This document shows, one piece after another, positions 46,962-57,094 of a DNA stretch of 64,000 bases; position 1 is the first letter of the stretch; every line of letters begins with the position of its first letter. The stretch covers positions 2,549,051 to 2,613,050 of the forward strand of contig BCIA01000004.1 in the NCBI GenBank assembly GCA_001599815.1, given 5' to 3'. Below the pieces are notes generated by a model. That model saw nothing but the letters and a program-made list of their open reading frames with translations, was not told the DNA's origin and searched no databases. This DNA comes from Furcasterigmium furcatum (lineage: Eukaryota > Ascomycota > Sordariomycetes > Glomerellales > Plectosphaerellaceae). The translations under genes were made by a program, and so were the position numbers.

Positions 46962-49508
46962 ATGCCGCAACAACTACCCTCCAAGGAGGCGGCGCTCTTC
47001 CGCACCGTCGTCCGTAACTACGATGACAAGCAATACAAAAGAGGCCTTAAGAATGCGGATATGATTCTGAAGAAGCACCCCAAGCACGGCGACACGATGG
47101 CCATGAAGGCCCTCATCATGAATCAGCAGGGCAAGACCGATGAGGCGTTTGCTCTGGCAAAGGTCGCCCTCATGGCCGATATGAAGAGCTCCATCTGCTG
47201 GCACGTCTACGGCCTGCTCTACCGCGCCGTAAAGAAGTACGAGGACGCCATCCGTGCTTACAAGCAGGCTCTCGCCATCGACCCCGATTCGGCCCAGATC
47301 CTCCGCGACCTCGCCCTCCTCCAGATGCAGACCCGGGACCATGCCGGCTATGTCCAGAGCCGTATCACCATGCTGCAGGCTCGGTCACAGCTGATCCAGA
47401 ACTGGACAGCTCTGGCCGTCGCCCACCACCTCAACGGCGATCTGCCTGCTGCCGAGAAGGTCATCGACATGTACGAGAGCACTCTGAAGAACACTCCTTC
47501 TGCCAAGGACTTGGAGCACTCAGAGGTCGTCATGTACAAGAACAGGCTCATTGCAGAGCAGGGAGATTACCAGAGGGCCCTGGAACATCTCGACTCGGCC
47601 GCCAAGCCGAACCTCGATCGCCTCGCCGTCCTGGAGAAGCGTGCCGAATACCTCGCCAAGCTCGGCAGGAACACTGAAGCTGCCGATGCCTACAAGGCCC
47701 TACTGCACCGTAACCCGGAGCATCCCGCCTACTACAGCGAGCTGGAGAAGGTCAGCGGCCTGGACGCTGCGGAGCTGAAGAAGCAGGTCTACGACGAGTT
47801 CGCCGCCCAGTACCCCCGCTCTGACGCACCCCGCCGCCTTCCCCTGAACTTCCTGACCGGTGCGTTCACAGCCGCCTCATCCCCCGTCCCCGTCTAACAG
47901 TGTTCCCAGGAGACGACTTCACGCAGGCCGCCAGGGCCTACGTCGCGCACATGCTCGACAAGGGAGTGCCGTCGACGTTTGCCAACCTGAAGCATCTCTA
48001 CGCCGACGCCTCCAAGATGGCCACGCTGGAGTCGCTGGTTCAGGAGTACCTCGCATCCCACGGCGAGGGGACAGAGAAGGCCAATGGCGACGACACCAAG
48101 GGCGGGGCCGCCGCGCTCTACTACCTCGCACAGCATTACAACTATCATCTTAGCAGAGACCTTCCCAAGGCCATGGAATTCGTCAACAAGGCCATAATGA
48201 AGGTCCCGAAGAGCGTCGAATTCCACATGACCAAGGCAAGGATATTCAAGCACATGGGAAGCCTCGACAAGGCCGCCGCGTGGATGGACACCGCCCGCAA
48301 CCTCGACACTAGGGACCGCTATATCAACACCAAGGCCGCCAAGTACCAGCTCCGCTACGACCGGACAGAGGATGCCCTCAAGACGATGGGTCTGTTCACC
48401 CGAGCAGACACCGTCGGTGGCCCCTTCATGGACCTCCTCGACATGCAGGCGATATGGTTCCTGACGGAGGAAGGCGAGGCTTTTGCCAGAAAGGGAGAAG
48501 AGGGCAGCGCGCTGAGGCGATTTGATCTGGTGCACGGCATCTACGACACGTGGGTCGAGGACCAGTTCGACTTCCACGCCTTCTCGCTGCGCAAGGGATT
48601 CGTCCGCGCCTACGTCGACATGCTGAGCTGGGAGGACAAGATCCGCGAGCACCCCACCTACTCCCGAGCTGCGCTCGATGCTGTCACCATTTACCTCAAG
48701 AGGCACGACAGGGCAGCGGCTCTCAACGGCGAGGACGCTAATGGCGAGGCTGCCGCTGAGCGCAAGAGGGCCGCGAAGAAGGCGGCCAAGGAGAAGCAGA
48801 AGCTCGAGAAGGAGGCCGCTGAGCGGGCGGCTAAGAGAGACCCCAACAAGGGCGGCAAGGAGGGTGCTACCAGGGAGCTCGAGGACCCGTGCGGCCTGGC
48901 GCTGCTCGATGCCGAGCCCCTGACTGCCGCCATGAAGTTCGTCACGCCTCTGCTCGAGTTCAGCCCCAAGGACATCCGCGCGCAGTTTGCCGGATTCGAC
49001 GTCTTCCTGCGTCGCCGTAAGTGAACTTCCCCATCGCATCGCTCGCTGCTCGACTAACAGCCCTACAGAGAAGTACGTTCTTGCGCTCCGCTGCCTCAAG
49101 GCTGCCCAGGCTCTGGACTCGGCGCACCCTGGCGTACACGAGCGCACCGTCCAGTTCCACCACGCCGTCGGTCCCGCACTTGACTCTCTCCCGGCCAAGG
49201 TGAAGGAAGTCATCGGTGCCGAGTCCGCGGCTCCGGCGGAGGACCTCGGCAAGTTCAACGAACAGTTCTACGAGAAGAACAAGAGCAGCCCCGAGCACGT
49301 CCTGGCCGCCATCAAGACACGGAAGGTTCTCGGACAGGATGCGGGCAAGACCGAGAAGCAGCTGGTCGACCTGCTGGACATTGACGGCACGACCTTCACG
49401 TTGGCCGGATACGTTTTGGAGCTGCTGCAGACGTGGCGGAGTAAGGACATCGCGACGTTCAGGGGCAAGGCCCAAAGCAAGTGGCCAGAGGTGACGCTTT
49501 TTGCTTAG
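46962..49508 (+). CDS. NatA auxiliary subunit (Naa15/Nat1)
   Basis: Ribosome-binding scaffold of N-terminal acetyltransferase A, which with catalytic Naa10 acetylates nascent chains beginning with small residues after Met removal. Exons are 46962-47859, 47910-49016 and 49069-49508, giving 814 residues, a usual length. The protein is built of helical TPR-like repeats (for example YEDAIRAYKQALAIDPDSAQ), with a Lys/Ala/Glu-rich charged helix at about 595-640 (ERKRAAKKAAKEKQKLEKEA) typical of the family. Splicing restores LPLNFLT-GDDFTQAARAYV and VFLRR-QKYVLALRCLK. Identification is firm. Confidence 0.95.
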
Positions 49509-49582
49509 AAGGACTTGAGGTCAGAGTCGGCGGACTTTTCGCAGAGTTAGAAGCAGCTGGCGAGGAAGCGCGAACTGGAGCC

Positions 49583-49622
49583 GGAGCCGGAGCCTGAGCC
49601 GGAGCCTGAGCCGGAGCCTGAA
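49583..49622 (+). repeat. 12-bp minisatellite GAGCCGGAGCCT
   Basis: About three and a half perfect or near-perfect copies in direct tandem. Read on plus it encodes (Glu-Pro)n; on minus it encodes Ala/Pro/Gln-type repeats. Confidence 0.8.
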
Positions 49623-50164
49623 CAGGAGTCCGCCCAGGACCCCGTGCAGGAGCCCGGACAGAAGCCACCTGGGAGAAAGCGCCGAAAGTATGTCGCACTT
49701 GACCTTGACCTTTAGATGTTATGGTTCCGTTCTCGTATCAGCGGATCCTCGTATCAGCGGAACCAGCAGGTAGACTAGAGAAACCAGCGACTACTTTGTC
49801 CCGACTGTGCTCATGGGGGTGTGGTGAATGTATGCTGTGATGATGCAGTGCTTGGCCCTGTGTCTCGAGGAGTCTTCGCCGTGGATGTTGGGGTCGAATC
49901 TCATGTTTCAAGCCAGGGCGAGAACGGCACTACTTCACCCCATCGAGAAGGAGCGTCCTTAGAAGGGGGCCAACTCAACTGGAAGGTCTCGCCCTTCCTC
50001 TGGGTAAGAAGCACGCTGCAACGGGTCGCTGTTCCCGCTCGTTCGCCTCGCACCTGTCATCCTCGAGCATGGGCAAGCAGGCCTGTCAGGGGTGAAGGAA
50101 GACATACTTCGGCATCCCCCGAACACACTCGCTGAGCACATGGACATGAACACACATACACCCA

Positions 50165-50192
50165 CAGACACAGACACAGACACAGACACAGA
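50165..50192 (+). repeat. ACAGAC microsatellite
   Basis: About four tandem copies of the hexamer in the gene-free stretch before the orphan ORF. Confidence 0.8.
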
Positions 50193-50287
50193 CGGTACCA
50201 ATCCACGCGATCACCCTAACGAGTATCCATCCCACCCCAATCATTCAGATCATTCTTGTCAGCAGAAATCCGTACACAGCATCCGAG

Positions 50288-51012
50288 ATGAATTCCACGC
50301 ACCTGCCGGAGCCGAGTGACACGCAGGAGAGGGAAGAGGACCCGTGGGAGGCGGAGATGCTGGCGAAGATCAAGAAGGACAGGGAGAAGATGCAGATCGC
50401 CCTGAACTTGCCGCGCGATGCGGTCCTGACGGTCGACGACTTGGAGATGCTGCTGCCGATACACCGGTATATGCTGGACCCGCGGGAGGCGGAGGCCCAG
50501 GCGCAGATGAGGAAGAACAGGGAGATGAGGAAGGGCAGGGATATCAGGGAGGACAGGGAGAGGATGGAGGCCGCGCTGAACATGACGCCCGAGGAGATCC
50601 TGGCGATCGACAACATGGAGACGCTGCTGCCGCTGTACCCGTACATACAGATCGAGTACGCCCGCCGGAAGGAAGTGCTTGAAGAATTCGACTAGACGAT
50701 GGAGATGTGGCACATCCGGCTCCTGGGGGCGGAGCGCGACGAGGACGTTGAGGCCATGCAGGTCATCGAGAGGAAGACCATGCACACGAAGGAGGAGAGG
50801 CAGGCGGCTGCCGACGACTTGGACGTGTTCCAGAAGCTGATGGAGGCGTGGGAAGCGGTTAAGTTGCGGCTGACGAGTCAAGGCGGGGAACAGGGAGCCG
50901 CTGCTCAGAGGCCAACGAGGGACGTGACGATGACTGAGAGCCGGCGGAGGTCGTGGCCATGACTGAGAAAACGACCGAGGACGTGACGATGGCGGAGGGT
51001 GACCAAGCCTGA
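50288..51012 (+). pseudogene. Orphan charged helical protein with internal duplication, interrupted
   Basis: No known family recognised. ORF 50288-50695 (135 codons) is rich in Glu, Arg and Met and contains two related units: REKMQIALNLPRDAVLTVDD and RERMEAALNMTPEEILAIDN, each followed by LEMLLPIHRY or METLLPLYPY. The TAG at 50693 is followed in the same frame by a helix-rich segment (MEMWHIRLLGAERDEDVEAM onward) with the same codon bias. Near 50945 a second lesion appears: the frame ends at 50962, but a frame one base away continues PAEVVAMTEKTTEDVTMAEG to a stop near 51012, repeating the DVTMTE motif. The pattern suggests one ancestral ORF broken twice, or two small genes plus a chance frame. 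Confidence 0.5.
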
Positions 51013-51343
51013 GGGAGCTGGAGGGAGTTGGGTGCACACCGAGTCGCCGAGACACTGATACTCGGGAACGGAGAGGATGCACAGGCGGGCCGGCGTAAGC
51101 GGCTGGTTATGATATCTCAGATTCGGTCAGCGTGTGTTTTCCTCAGCGACATTGACATTACAGTAGCTTGAACCTGGGGTGGTTTCTCGTAATTTGATCC
51201 GAGTCTACCCCAGCATTGCTGAATCCTAGTATCAGTAGACCTCTATTCCCTGCCGGCCAGCCATGATATCCTATATCTCGCTTCTCTTGGTTGATGTACA
51301 AGTCCCGGTGAACCACCATCTAGACCATCTCTATGTTCCTCAC
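51013..51343. other. Convergent intergenic region
   Basis: About 330 bp between the orphan gene and the lys2 3' end. Nothing recognised. Confidence 0.4.
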
Positions 51344-54300
51344 TTACGCCGCACCGCCGCGCCCACCGACACCCCACTGCGCCTGTGCCTGCGCGACGTC
51401 GACCCCAATGGCCGGCAGCTCCCTGCCCCGGCTGGTCGGCCAGGCCAGGAACTTGGTCTCGGCCAGGTATCTCAGATACCGGCCGACGGCCTCCCGGCTG
51501 ATACCCTCGCCGGCACTCTCATCGATGCCCGTCCACCGGTCCGCATCGGCCTTGAGCACGGCGACGGCGTTGCGGTCGTCGAGCTCCGGCGCGCGCGTCG
51601 TCGACGGGAGGTCGTTCGTCGCCATGTGGAACAGGGGCATCAAGGCGCTCTGCTCCTCGTCCTTCTGGACCGAACCGGCCGAGACAAAGGTCTCGAGCCG
51701 GGCCTTCCAGTCGTCGTAGTCCACCTCTGGCACGTCGTAGCCGTAGTAGCTCAGTGTGGAGAGGTACTCGTTCATGCGCAGGCGCGGATGGGCGGTGACG
51801 TGGATGACGTGGACGCCAACGTCGCCGGTGCTGCTGCCGCTGGCCGTTGCCTCGGCTGGGACGGGGTTGAAGCTTGCTGCGACGACGACGCGAGCGACGT
51901 GGCCTACTGGCACGGCATTGACGGTGTTGACGATGCGCGGGCGGCTCGACAGCTGGATGCAGCCCTTGAGCATGCGGATAAGGAAGTCGTCGTTGTTGCA
52001 GGTGCCGGTGGCGGCGTCGCCGAGGATGTAGCCAGGTCGGGCGATGGATCCAAGGAGGCCCCGTCTGCCAGCCTCGCGGACGAGCTGCTCAGACACCTGT
52101 AGTCTGTTAGAATCATTGTCACGCGTGGAACCGGGCTGGGGGGCCAAGTACTCACCCACTTGGTCTGGCCGTAACCAGTACCAAGACCGGCGCGGCTGCC
52201 CATCATATCGTCCGCTTCCATTACAGCGCCCCGGCCCGTGCTGGTCTGCTCTTGCGATAGCTCGATGTAGTGATCTGTATCCAGAACGCTCGTTGAGCTG
52301 ACGAACGAGAACAGCTTGGGCTTGCCCTGGTTGCAGAGTCGCAGGGCATCGAGCGTCGACAGGACGTTGCTGCGTTCCATATGCTCATACCGTTGGACCC
52401 AATGGACCTGGGCGCCGTTGTGGATAATCACATCCGCAGCGTCACCAACGGCCTTCCACGTCTCGTCGTCAAGTCCGAGGCGCGGCTGCGATAGGTCACC
52501 TATGACCGCGCTCAGCCTCTGCACCCAAGAATCCTGCCACACGCCGTATCCGCGGAGGGACCTCTTCAGTCGCTCAAGGGCGGCGGAGACATCCTTGGCT
52601 CCGCGGACGTGGGCGATCACCTTGACGTTCTTGCGCTCAAGCAAGTCCTTGAGTAGATAAGAGCCCAGGAAACCTGTGGCGCCGGTCAGGAAGACAGTGG
52701 TCTGGCCTTCCGGAGTGAGCGCCACAGGGTCTGCCGTCTGATACTTATCATCCAGAGTGCCGAGCAGCTTGTCGAGTGACTGGGCATAGGCAGACTCGCC
52801 TCCTTCCGCCGCGTCCGCTTCTCCTTTGCCTTCCCGCAGGCGATCGACCTGAGCGCTGAGCGCTCGAAGAGATGAGTTGGAGTAGAGCGAGTTGATGGTG
52901 ACGTTGGTTCCCAGCTTCTTGCGGATGTTCAGGAGAAGCTGCTGTGCCAGCAGACTGTGACCACCGCTCTCGAAGAAATCGGAGTCAGGCCGGAGAGTCT
53001 TGGCATTGAGGCCACGGATGAGCGTCTCCCACTGCTCCGCCAGTGCCTTCTCAGTGCTGCTGAGGCCTTCCCAGCTCTTCAGATCCTCTTCCGAGGCTTC
53101 GTCCGAGATGAGGGCTGCGTCCGGGAACGGAAGATTTGGGCTGTCGATCTTGCCGTTCGGGTTCAGGGGCATCTTGTTCAGGAAGATGTAGTGACTGGGG
53201 ACACCGTAGGCCGGCAGCTTGGACTTGAGGTGATCGCGCACCTCCGCCTGCATTGGCCTGAAGCGCTTGTGGTAGACGACGACAGGCCCGATCTCGGTGC
53301 CCTCCTCCACGGTGTCCTCCAGGCCACGGTCCGCCAGCCACTGAGTCCACTCGCGTTGGCCGGTCACAATGTAGCTGACGAGCGTCGGCTCTTCGTTTCG
53401 ATCCCTTCGGAGAAGCGTCTTGCACTCGCGGATCAGGGGGTGCCCTCGGAGGTTGCTGTCGATCTCGTTGAGCTCGATGCGGAAGCCACGAATCTTCACC
53501 TGGCTGTCCGCCCTGCCCGAGATAGCAACCACGCCGGATTCGTCGAGATACTGCCCGAGATCACCGGTGCGGTAGATCCTATCACGAGGACCCTTGTAGT
53601 ACTTCCTCCAGGGCTCTGTTGCGTGGTTGGCGACCTTATTGTCGGCCTCGACCCATGAGTTGTTGTCGATGAACCAGTTGTTCAGGAACTTCTCCTTGTT
53701 CTTCTCCGGGTCGGCCAGATATCCGTAGAAAAAATTGTCAGTAGAGATATGTAATGGCCATCAGGGAGTACTTATCTCTGCCAAACCGGCGGCTCTCATC
53801 ACAATCTCACCAACTTCTCCGACGCCACAAAGCTTGGTGGGATCCTCCCGGTCCACGATGAGTAGCTGGACGTTCTCGATACCCTTTCCGGCAGGGACGA
53901 TATCGCCAAACCTGTCCAGAGCATCCGGGTCTTCGGCCTGACTCTTGATCTGGTAGTAGGAAACGCTACGGCTCGTCTCGGTGGTGCCGTAGGCGGCGCA
54001 GATTTCCGCGTTGGGCGCCAGCTTGCGGAGCGCAGCGCAATCCTTCTTGGTCAGGATGTCGCCGACGTAGAGGACCCATTGCAGGGAAGGGAACTCTGCG
54101 GTTGCGCCTCCAACCAGGATCTGCCCCATGGCGGGTGTGAGATGTGTGGCATTCGGCTTGTGGTCGCGGAACCACTCGCTCAGCTTTTCGTGTTGGATAT
54201 TCTCTCGCGCCGGGATCAGCAACTCTCCGCCCAAGAAGAGAGGACTGAAGATATCGCGCTGGATCGGATCGTGGGCAATGCCCGAGAGGCACGCGAACTT

Positions 54301-55062
54301 GGTCTCCGAGGACCAGTTGAACTCTTGGGCCATCCAGGGGAAATACTTGGTTAAGCTGAAGTGCCTGGACAAAACGCCCTGTGGCTGTTAGTTCATGAAT
54401 CGCTTCATATTCCCCCCTGCCTCACTTACCTTGGGCCGCCCCTCCGAGCCGCTGGTAAAAGACAGGATGGGGTTGGAGTCTGGCCCGACGGAGACATCCG
54501 GAGGCGTTGACGCCTTGTCTCGAGCATCGGCAAAGATATCTCTGCCGTTGACCTCGCCACCCGAGAGGTAGCCGTTGTCGGCTATCCGCATCTCGGGAAC
54601 CTGGGTCTTCAGGGATAGCTCCCCATCGACATACTCCTGCACCAGCGGCGCGAAGGGGCCGTTCTCGTCCTTGGCCCTCCCGATTGAGATGAGGGCCTTG
54701 GGCTGGGAGACCTCGAGGTAGATCTTTTGTCTCGCCGGGGGGTACGCGGGATCCAGCACGGTGATGGTCGCGCCGGAAGCGAGGATGCCCATGAAGGCAA
54801 TCACGAGCTCAACGGAGCGGTAGGCGAAGATCATGACCACATCGCCGTTGGTGATGCCAGCGTCGTGGAGCTGGTTGGCCAGCACGTTGGACGCCTCGTA
54901 GATCTGTCTGTAGGTGAAGCTCCTCTCGGGGGTGGTGGAGGAGGCCGTCTCCGTGACGCAGGGCCTGTCTGGGTTCTCTCGAGCATTTTGATGGAAGATC
55001 TCGTGGATGGACCCTATGTAGCCGCTCCAGTCGAGGTCGACGGTGGGATCAGGGAGAACCAT
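51344..55062 (-). CDS. lys2: L-2-aminoadipate reductase (alpha-aminoadipate reductase large subunit)
   Basis: ATP- and NADPH-dependent enzyme converting 2-aminoadipate to its semialdehyde in fungal lysine biosynthesis; 1185 residues. Exons are 55062-54430, 54378-53776, 53724-52156 and 52096-51344, all phase 0. Order: adenylation domain (about 1-560; SFTSGSEGRPKG, AYGTTETSRSVSYY, YRTGDLGQYL), carrier domain with phosphopantetheinyl Ser in DFFESGGHSLLAQQ (about 667), and NADPH reductase domain starting TVFLTGATGFLGSYL (about 750). An Sfp-type transferase must activate it. The second intron (53775-53725) begins ATAAGT and ends CTAC: an AT-AC intron, forced by the conserved GLAE-GYLADP join. An in-frame ATG at 55125 would add 21 residues; 55062 fits the family start. 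Confidence 0.96.
53725..53775 (-). other. AT-AC intron of lys2 (51 nt)
   Basis: On the coding strand the intron reads ATAAGTACTCC at the 5' end, has TACTGAC as branch site and TTTTTTCTAC at the 3' end. The donor differs from the consensus GTAAGT only at the first base, so it looks like the U2-type AT-AC class rather than U12-type (ATATCCTT). There is no AG between the branch site and the required exon start, so GT-AG splicing cannot give the conserved protein. Confidence 0.8.
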
Positions 55063-55191
55063 CGTGCTGGTCTCCTTTTGGTAGTTGGGAGTGTGTCTCT
55101 CTCGGTGGTTTTGGTTCCGGAACACGTGGGAACTTGGTAGGAAATGGGACGGCTAAATAGGAGAATGTTCCCAGTTGGGATGACCAAGAAA

Positions 55192-55198
55192 TGAGTCA
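55192..55198 (+). promoter_or_regulatory. Gcn4/CPC1 site TGAGTCA, lys2 side
   Basis: Perfect palindromic-type match to TGA(C/G)TCA, about 130 bp upstream of the lys2 start. Gcn4-family activators (CPC1 in filamentous fungi) bind this element under amino-acid limitation. Confidence 0.75.
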
Positions 55199-55512
55199 AT
55201 TGAAAAAGAGACTAGGAAATCTTACTGCCCACGGCTCCTTCCCTCAGTTTGTGATGCAAGCTCCAAAATGCGTCACACTCAAGATGATTTCGGGCGGGCT
55301 GTCTCCGAATTTCGGGGAAGAGGGGCAGAGCTGGGGTTATCGATAAGACATTGGCCAACCAGGGCGCACCAATTTGGAGGGGTAGCTGTCGCATGGTGGG
55401 GTCCCGGGTCCATCAGTGACCTTAAGCTCAAGGTTCCATCAGTTCAGTTCGACTCATCCTCCAAACCGACCTTTCGTTTGACCAGGTCATGTCTTGGACA
55501 CCACCATTGCGT

Positions 55513-55519
55513 TGACTCA
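55513..55519 (+). promoter_or_regulatory. Gcn4/CPC1 site TGACTCA, trp4 side
   Basis: Perfect match to TGA(C/G)TCA, about 115 bp upstream of the trp4 start. Together with the lys2-side copy it suggests cross-pathway control of both genes. Confidence 0.75.
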
Positions 55520-55633
55520 CCAATATATCTTCCCCCGAAACCCTCGCGTCGCACCTCACCAACATCGGCTCCCCAGGTTTCATCGCTCCTTGACCACCAC
55601 AACACCCCCCGGCCACCACCACCGCGGGGCATC

Positions 55634-56878
55634 ATGGCTTCCAACGCCGCCCCTCCCACCGGGCCCGACAACATCGACATCAAGCCTCTCCTCAAGCGCC
55701 TCTGGCCCATCCCCGCCGGCGGCCCCGAGGTATCACCTCAAGAGATCGCCGAGGCCATCTCGCACTTCTTCACCAACCGCGTCTCCGACGCCCAGGCCGC
55801 ATCCCTCCTCATCTCCCTGCACTTCACCAACCTCGACCGCCGCGCCGATGTCATGGCCGAGTGCGCCCGCGTAATGCGCCAGGCCGCTGCGAAGGTCGAC
55901 CTCCCCTCCCTCGACGCCGTGGTCCGCGCCAAGAACCTCGCCGCCGGCACCTACCGCGGCGGCCTCTGTGACATCGTCGGCACCGGCGGCGACTCCCACA
56001 ACACCTTCAACATCTCCACCACCGCCTCCATCCTCGCCTCCGCCCTGCTCATGGTCTCCAAGCACGGCAACAAGGCCTCGACCTCAAAGTCCGGCTCCGC
56101 AGATCTCGTCGCCCACATGCGCCCGACGCCCCCCGTCCTCACCGCCGTCCGCCCCGACGCCCTCGCCGAGGTCTACTCCCGCACCAACTACGCCTTCCTC
56201 TTCGCCCCCGTCTTCCACCCCGGCATGCGCTACGTCGCCCCCATCCGCCGCGAGCTCCCCTGGCGCACAATCTTCAACCTCCTCGGCCCCCTCGCCAACC
56301 CCGTCGAGGACGCCCTCGAGGCCCGCGTCATCGGCGTCGCCCGCAAGGAGCTCGGCCCCGTCTTCGCCGAGGCCCTCCGCATCGCCGGCTCCCGCAAGGC
56401 CCTCATCATCTGCGGCGAGGAGGAGCTCGACGAGGTCTCCTGCGCCGGTCCCACCCTCTGCTGGCGCCTGCGCGAGACCTCCCCCGGCTCCGGCGAGGTC
56501 GTCACAGACCACTTCCGCATCGCCCCCGAGGACTTCGGTCTCGAGAGGAGACACCCCCTTAGCACCGTCTCGCCCGGCAAGGAGCCCGCGCAGAACGCGG
56601 AGATCCTGAAGAAGATCCTCAGCGGGCAGATGGCCGACGACGACCCGATCCTCGAGTTCGTGCTGATCAACGCCGCCGCGCTCTTCGTCACGTCGGGAAT
56701 CTGCGAAGCGGACACGAGCAACATGGGGCCCGGCGACGACGGGAAGGTCATCGAGGAGAGGGGGCCGGGCGGAGAGCGCTGGAAGGAGGGATTCAGACGG
56801 GCGCGCTGGGCGGTGAAGAGCGGCGAGGCCTGGAGGCAGTGGAATGCCTTTGTGGATATTACAAATTGTATGAGCTGA
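55634..56878 (+). CDS. trp4: Anthranilate phosphoribosyltransferase
   Basis: Second step of tryptophan biosynthesis: joins anthranilate to PRPP to give phosphoribosyl anthranilate. Single exon, 414 residues. The start MASNAAPPTGPDNIDIKPLL is preferred; the frame is open upstream but lacks coding character. Catalytic landmarks are the PRPP-binding GTGGDSHNTFNISTTAS, KHGNKASTSKSGSADLV, and the anthranilate/Mg region around NLLGPLANP. Third positions are strongly C-biased, as in well-expressed genes. It shares a promoter with lys2. Confidence 0.96.
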   Translation: MASNAAPPTGPDNIDIKPLLKRLWPIPAGGPEVSPQEIAEAISHFFTNRVSDAQAASLLISLHFTNLDRRADVMAECARVMRQAAAKVDLPSLDAVVRAKNLAAGTYRGGLCDIVGTGGDSHNTFNISTTASILASALLMVSKHGNKASTSKSGSADLVAHMRPTPPVLTAVRPDALAEVYSRTNYAFLFAPVFHPGMRYVAPIRRELPWRTIFNLLGPLANPVEDALEARVIGVARKELGPVFAEALRIAGSRKALIICGEEELDEVSCAGPTLCWRLRETSPGSGEVVTDHFRIAPEDFGLERRHPLSTVSPGKEPAQNAEILKKILSGQMADDDPILEFVLINAAALFVTSGICEADTSNMGPGDDGKVIEERGPGGERWKEGFRRARWAVKSGEAWRQWNAFVDITNCMS

Positions 56879-57094
56879 GAACGGGGGCCGCTGTGTACAG
56901 GGCGGGATATGTTTGGATAGAACGGAGGATCTGCTGGGAGAGCAGATGTTTGGTCACGATAGAAAAGCATAAGCGTCCGAGGGATGCTGTGTCAGAGAGA
57001 GAGGGAAAAACTTGGACGAAAATACGCTTCCATTAGTCGCTTCTATCGGGTATCATCGTAAACAAAATAAGACTGGGAACAAGAATATCACAGG

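Larger units (their letters stand above)
49509..50287. other. Intergenic with Glu-Pro codon repeat and CA-rich microsatellite
   Basis: Just after the naa15 stop, 49583-49622 contains tandem GAGCCGGAGCCT units. One frame reads alternating Glu-Pro and continues into a Lys/Arg-rich end (PPGRKRRK) with a stop near 49716. A preceding TTAG could act as acceptor, so a lost exon is possible, but no gene can be completed. A second repeat of ACAGAC units lies at about 50165-50192. Confidence 0.5.
55063..55633. promoter_or_regulatory. Divergent lys2-trp4 promoter
   Basis: 571 bp separate the two divergent start codons. It contains two perfect 7-bp Gcn4/CPC1 elements, one near each gene. The part next to trp4 is rich in CCACC/CAACA-type leader sequence. 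Confidence 0.75.

Noticed and set aside
53690..53790. Ordinary GT-AG intron at the lys2 exon 2-3 join (GTACTC donor)
   Set aside because: The first downstream AG lies inside the conserved GYLADPEKN block and gives the wrong phase.
51344..55062. NRPS-like or carboxylic acid reductase of a natural-product pathway
   Set aside because: Length, domain order and the conserved adenylation and reductase motifs match the lysine-pathway enzyme Lys2, and it is paired with trp4 under Gcn4-type sites.
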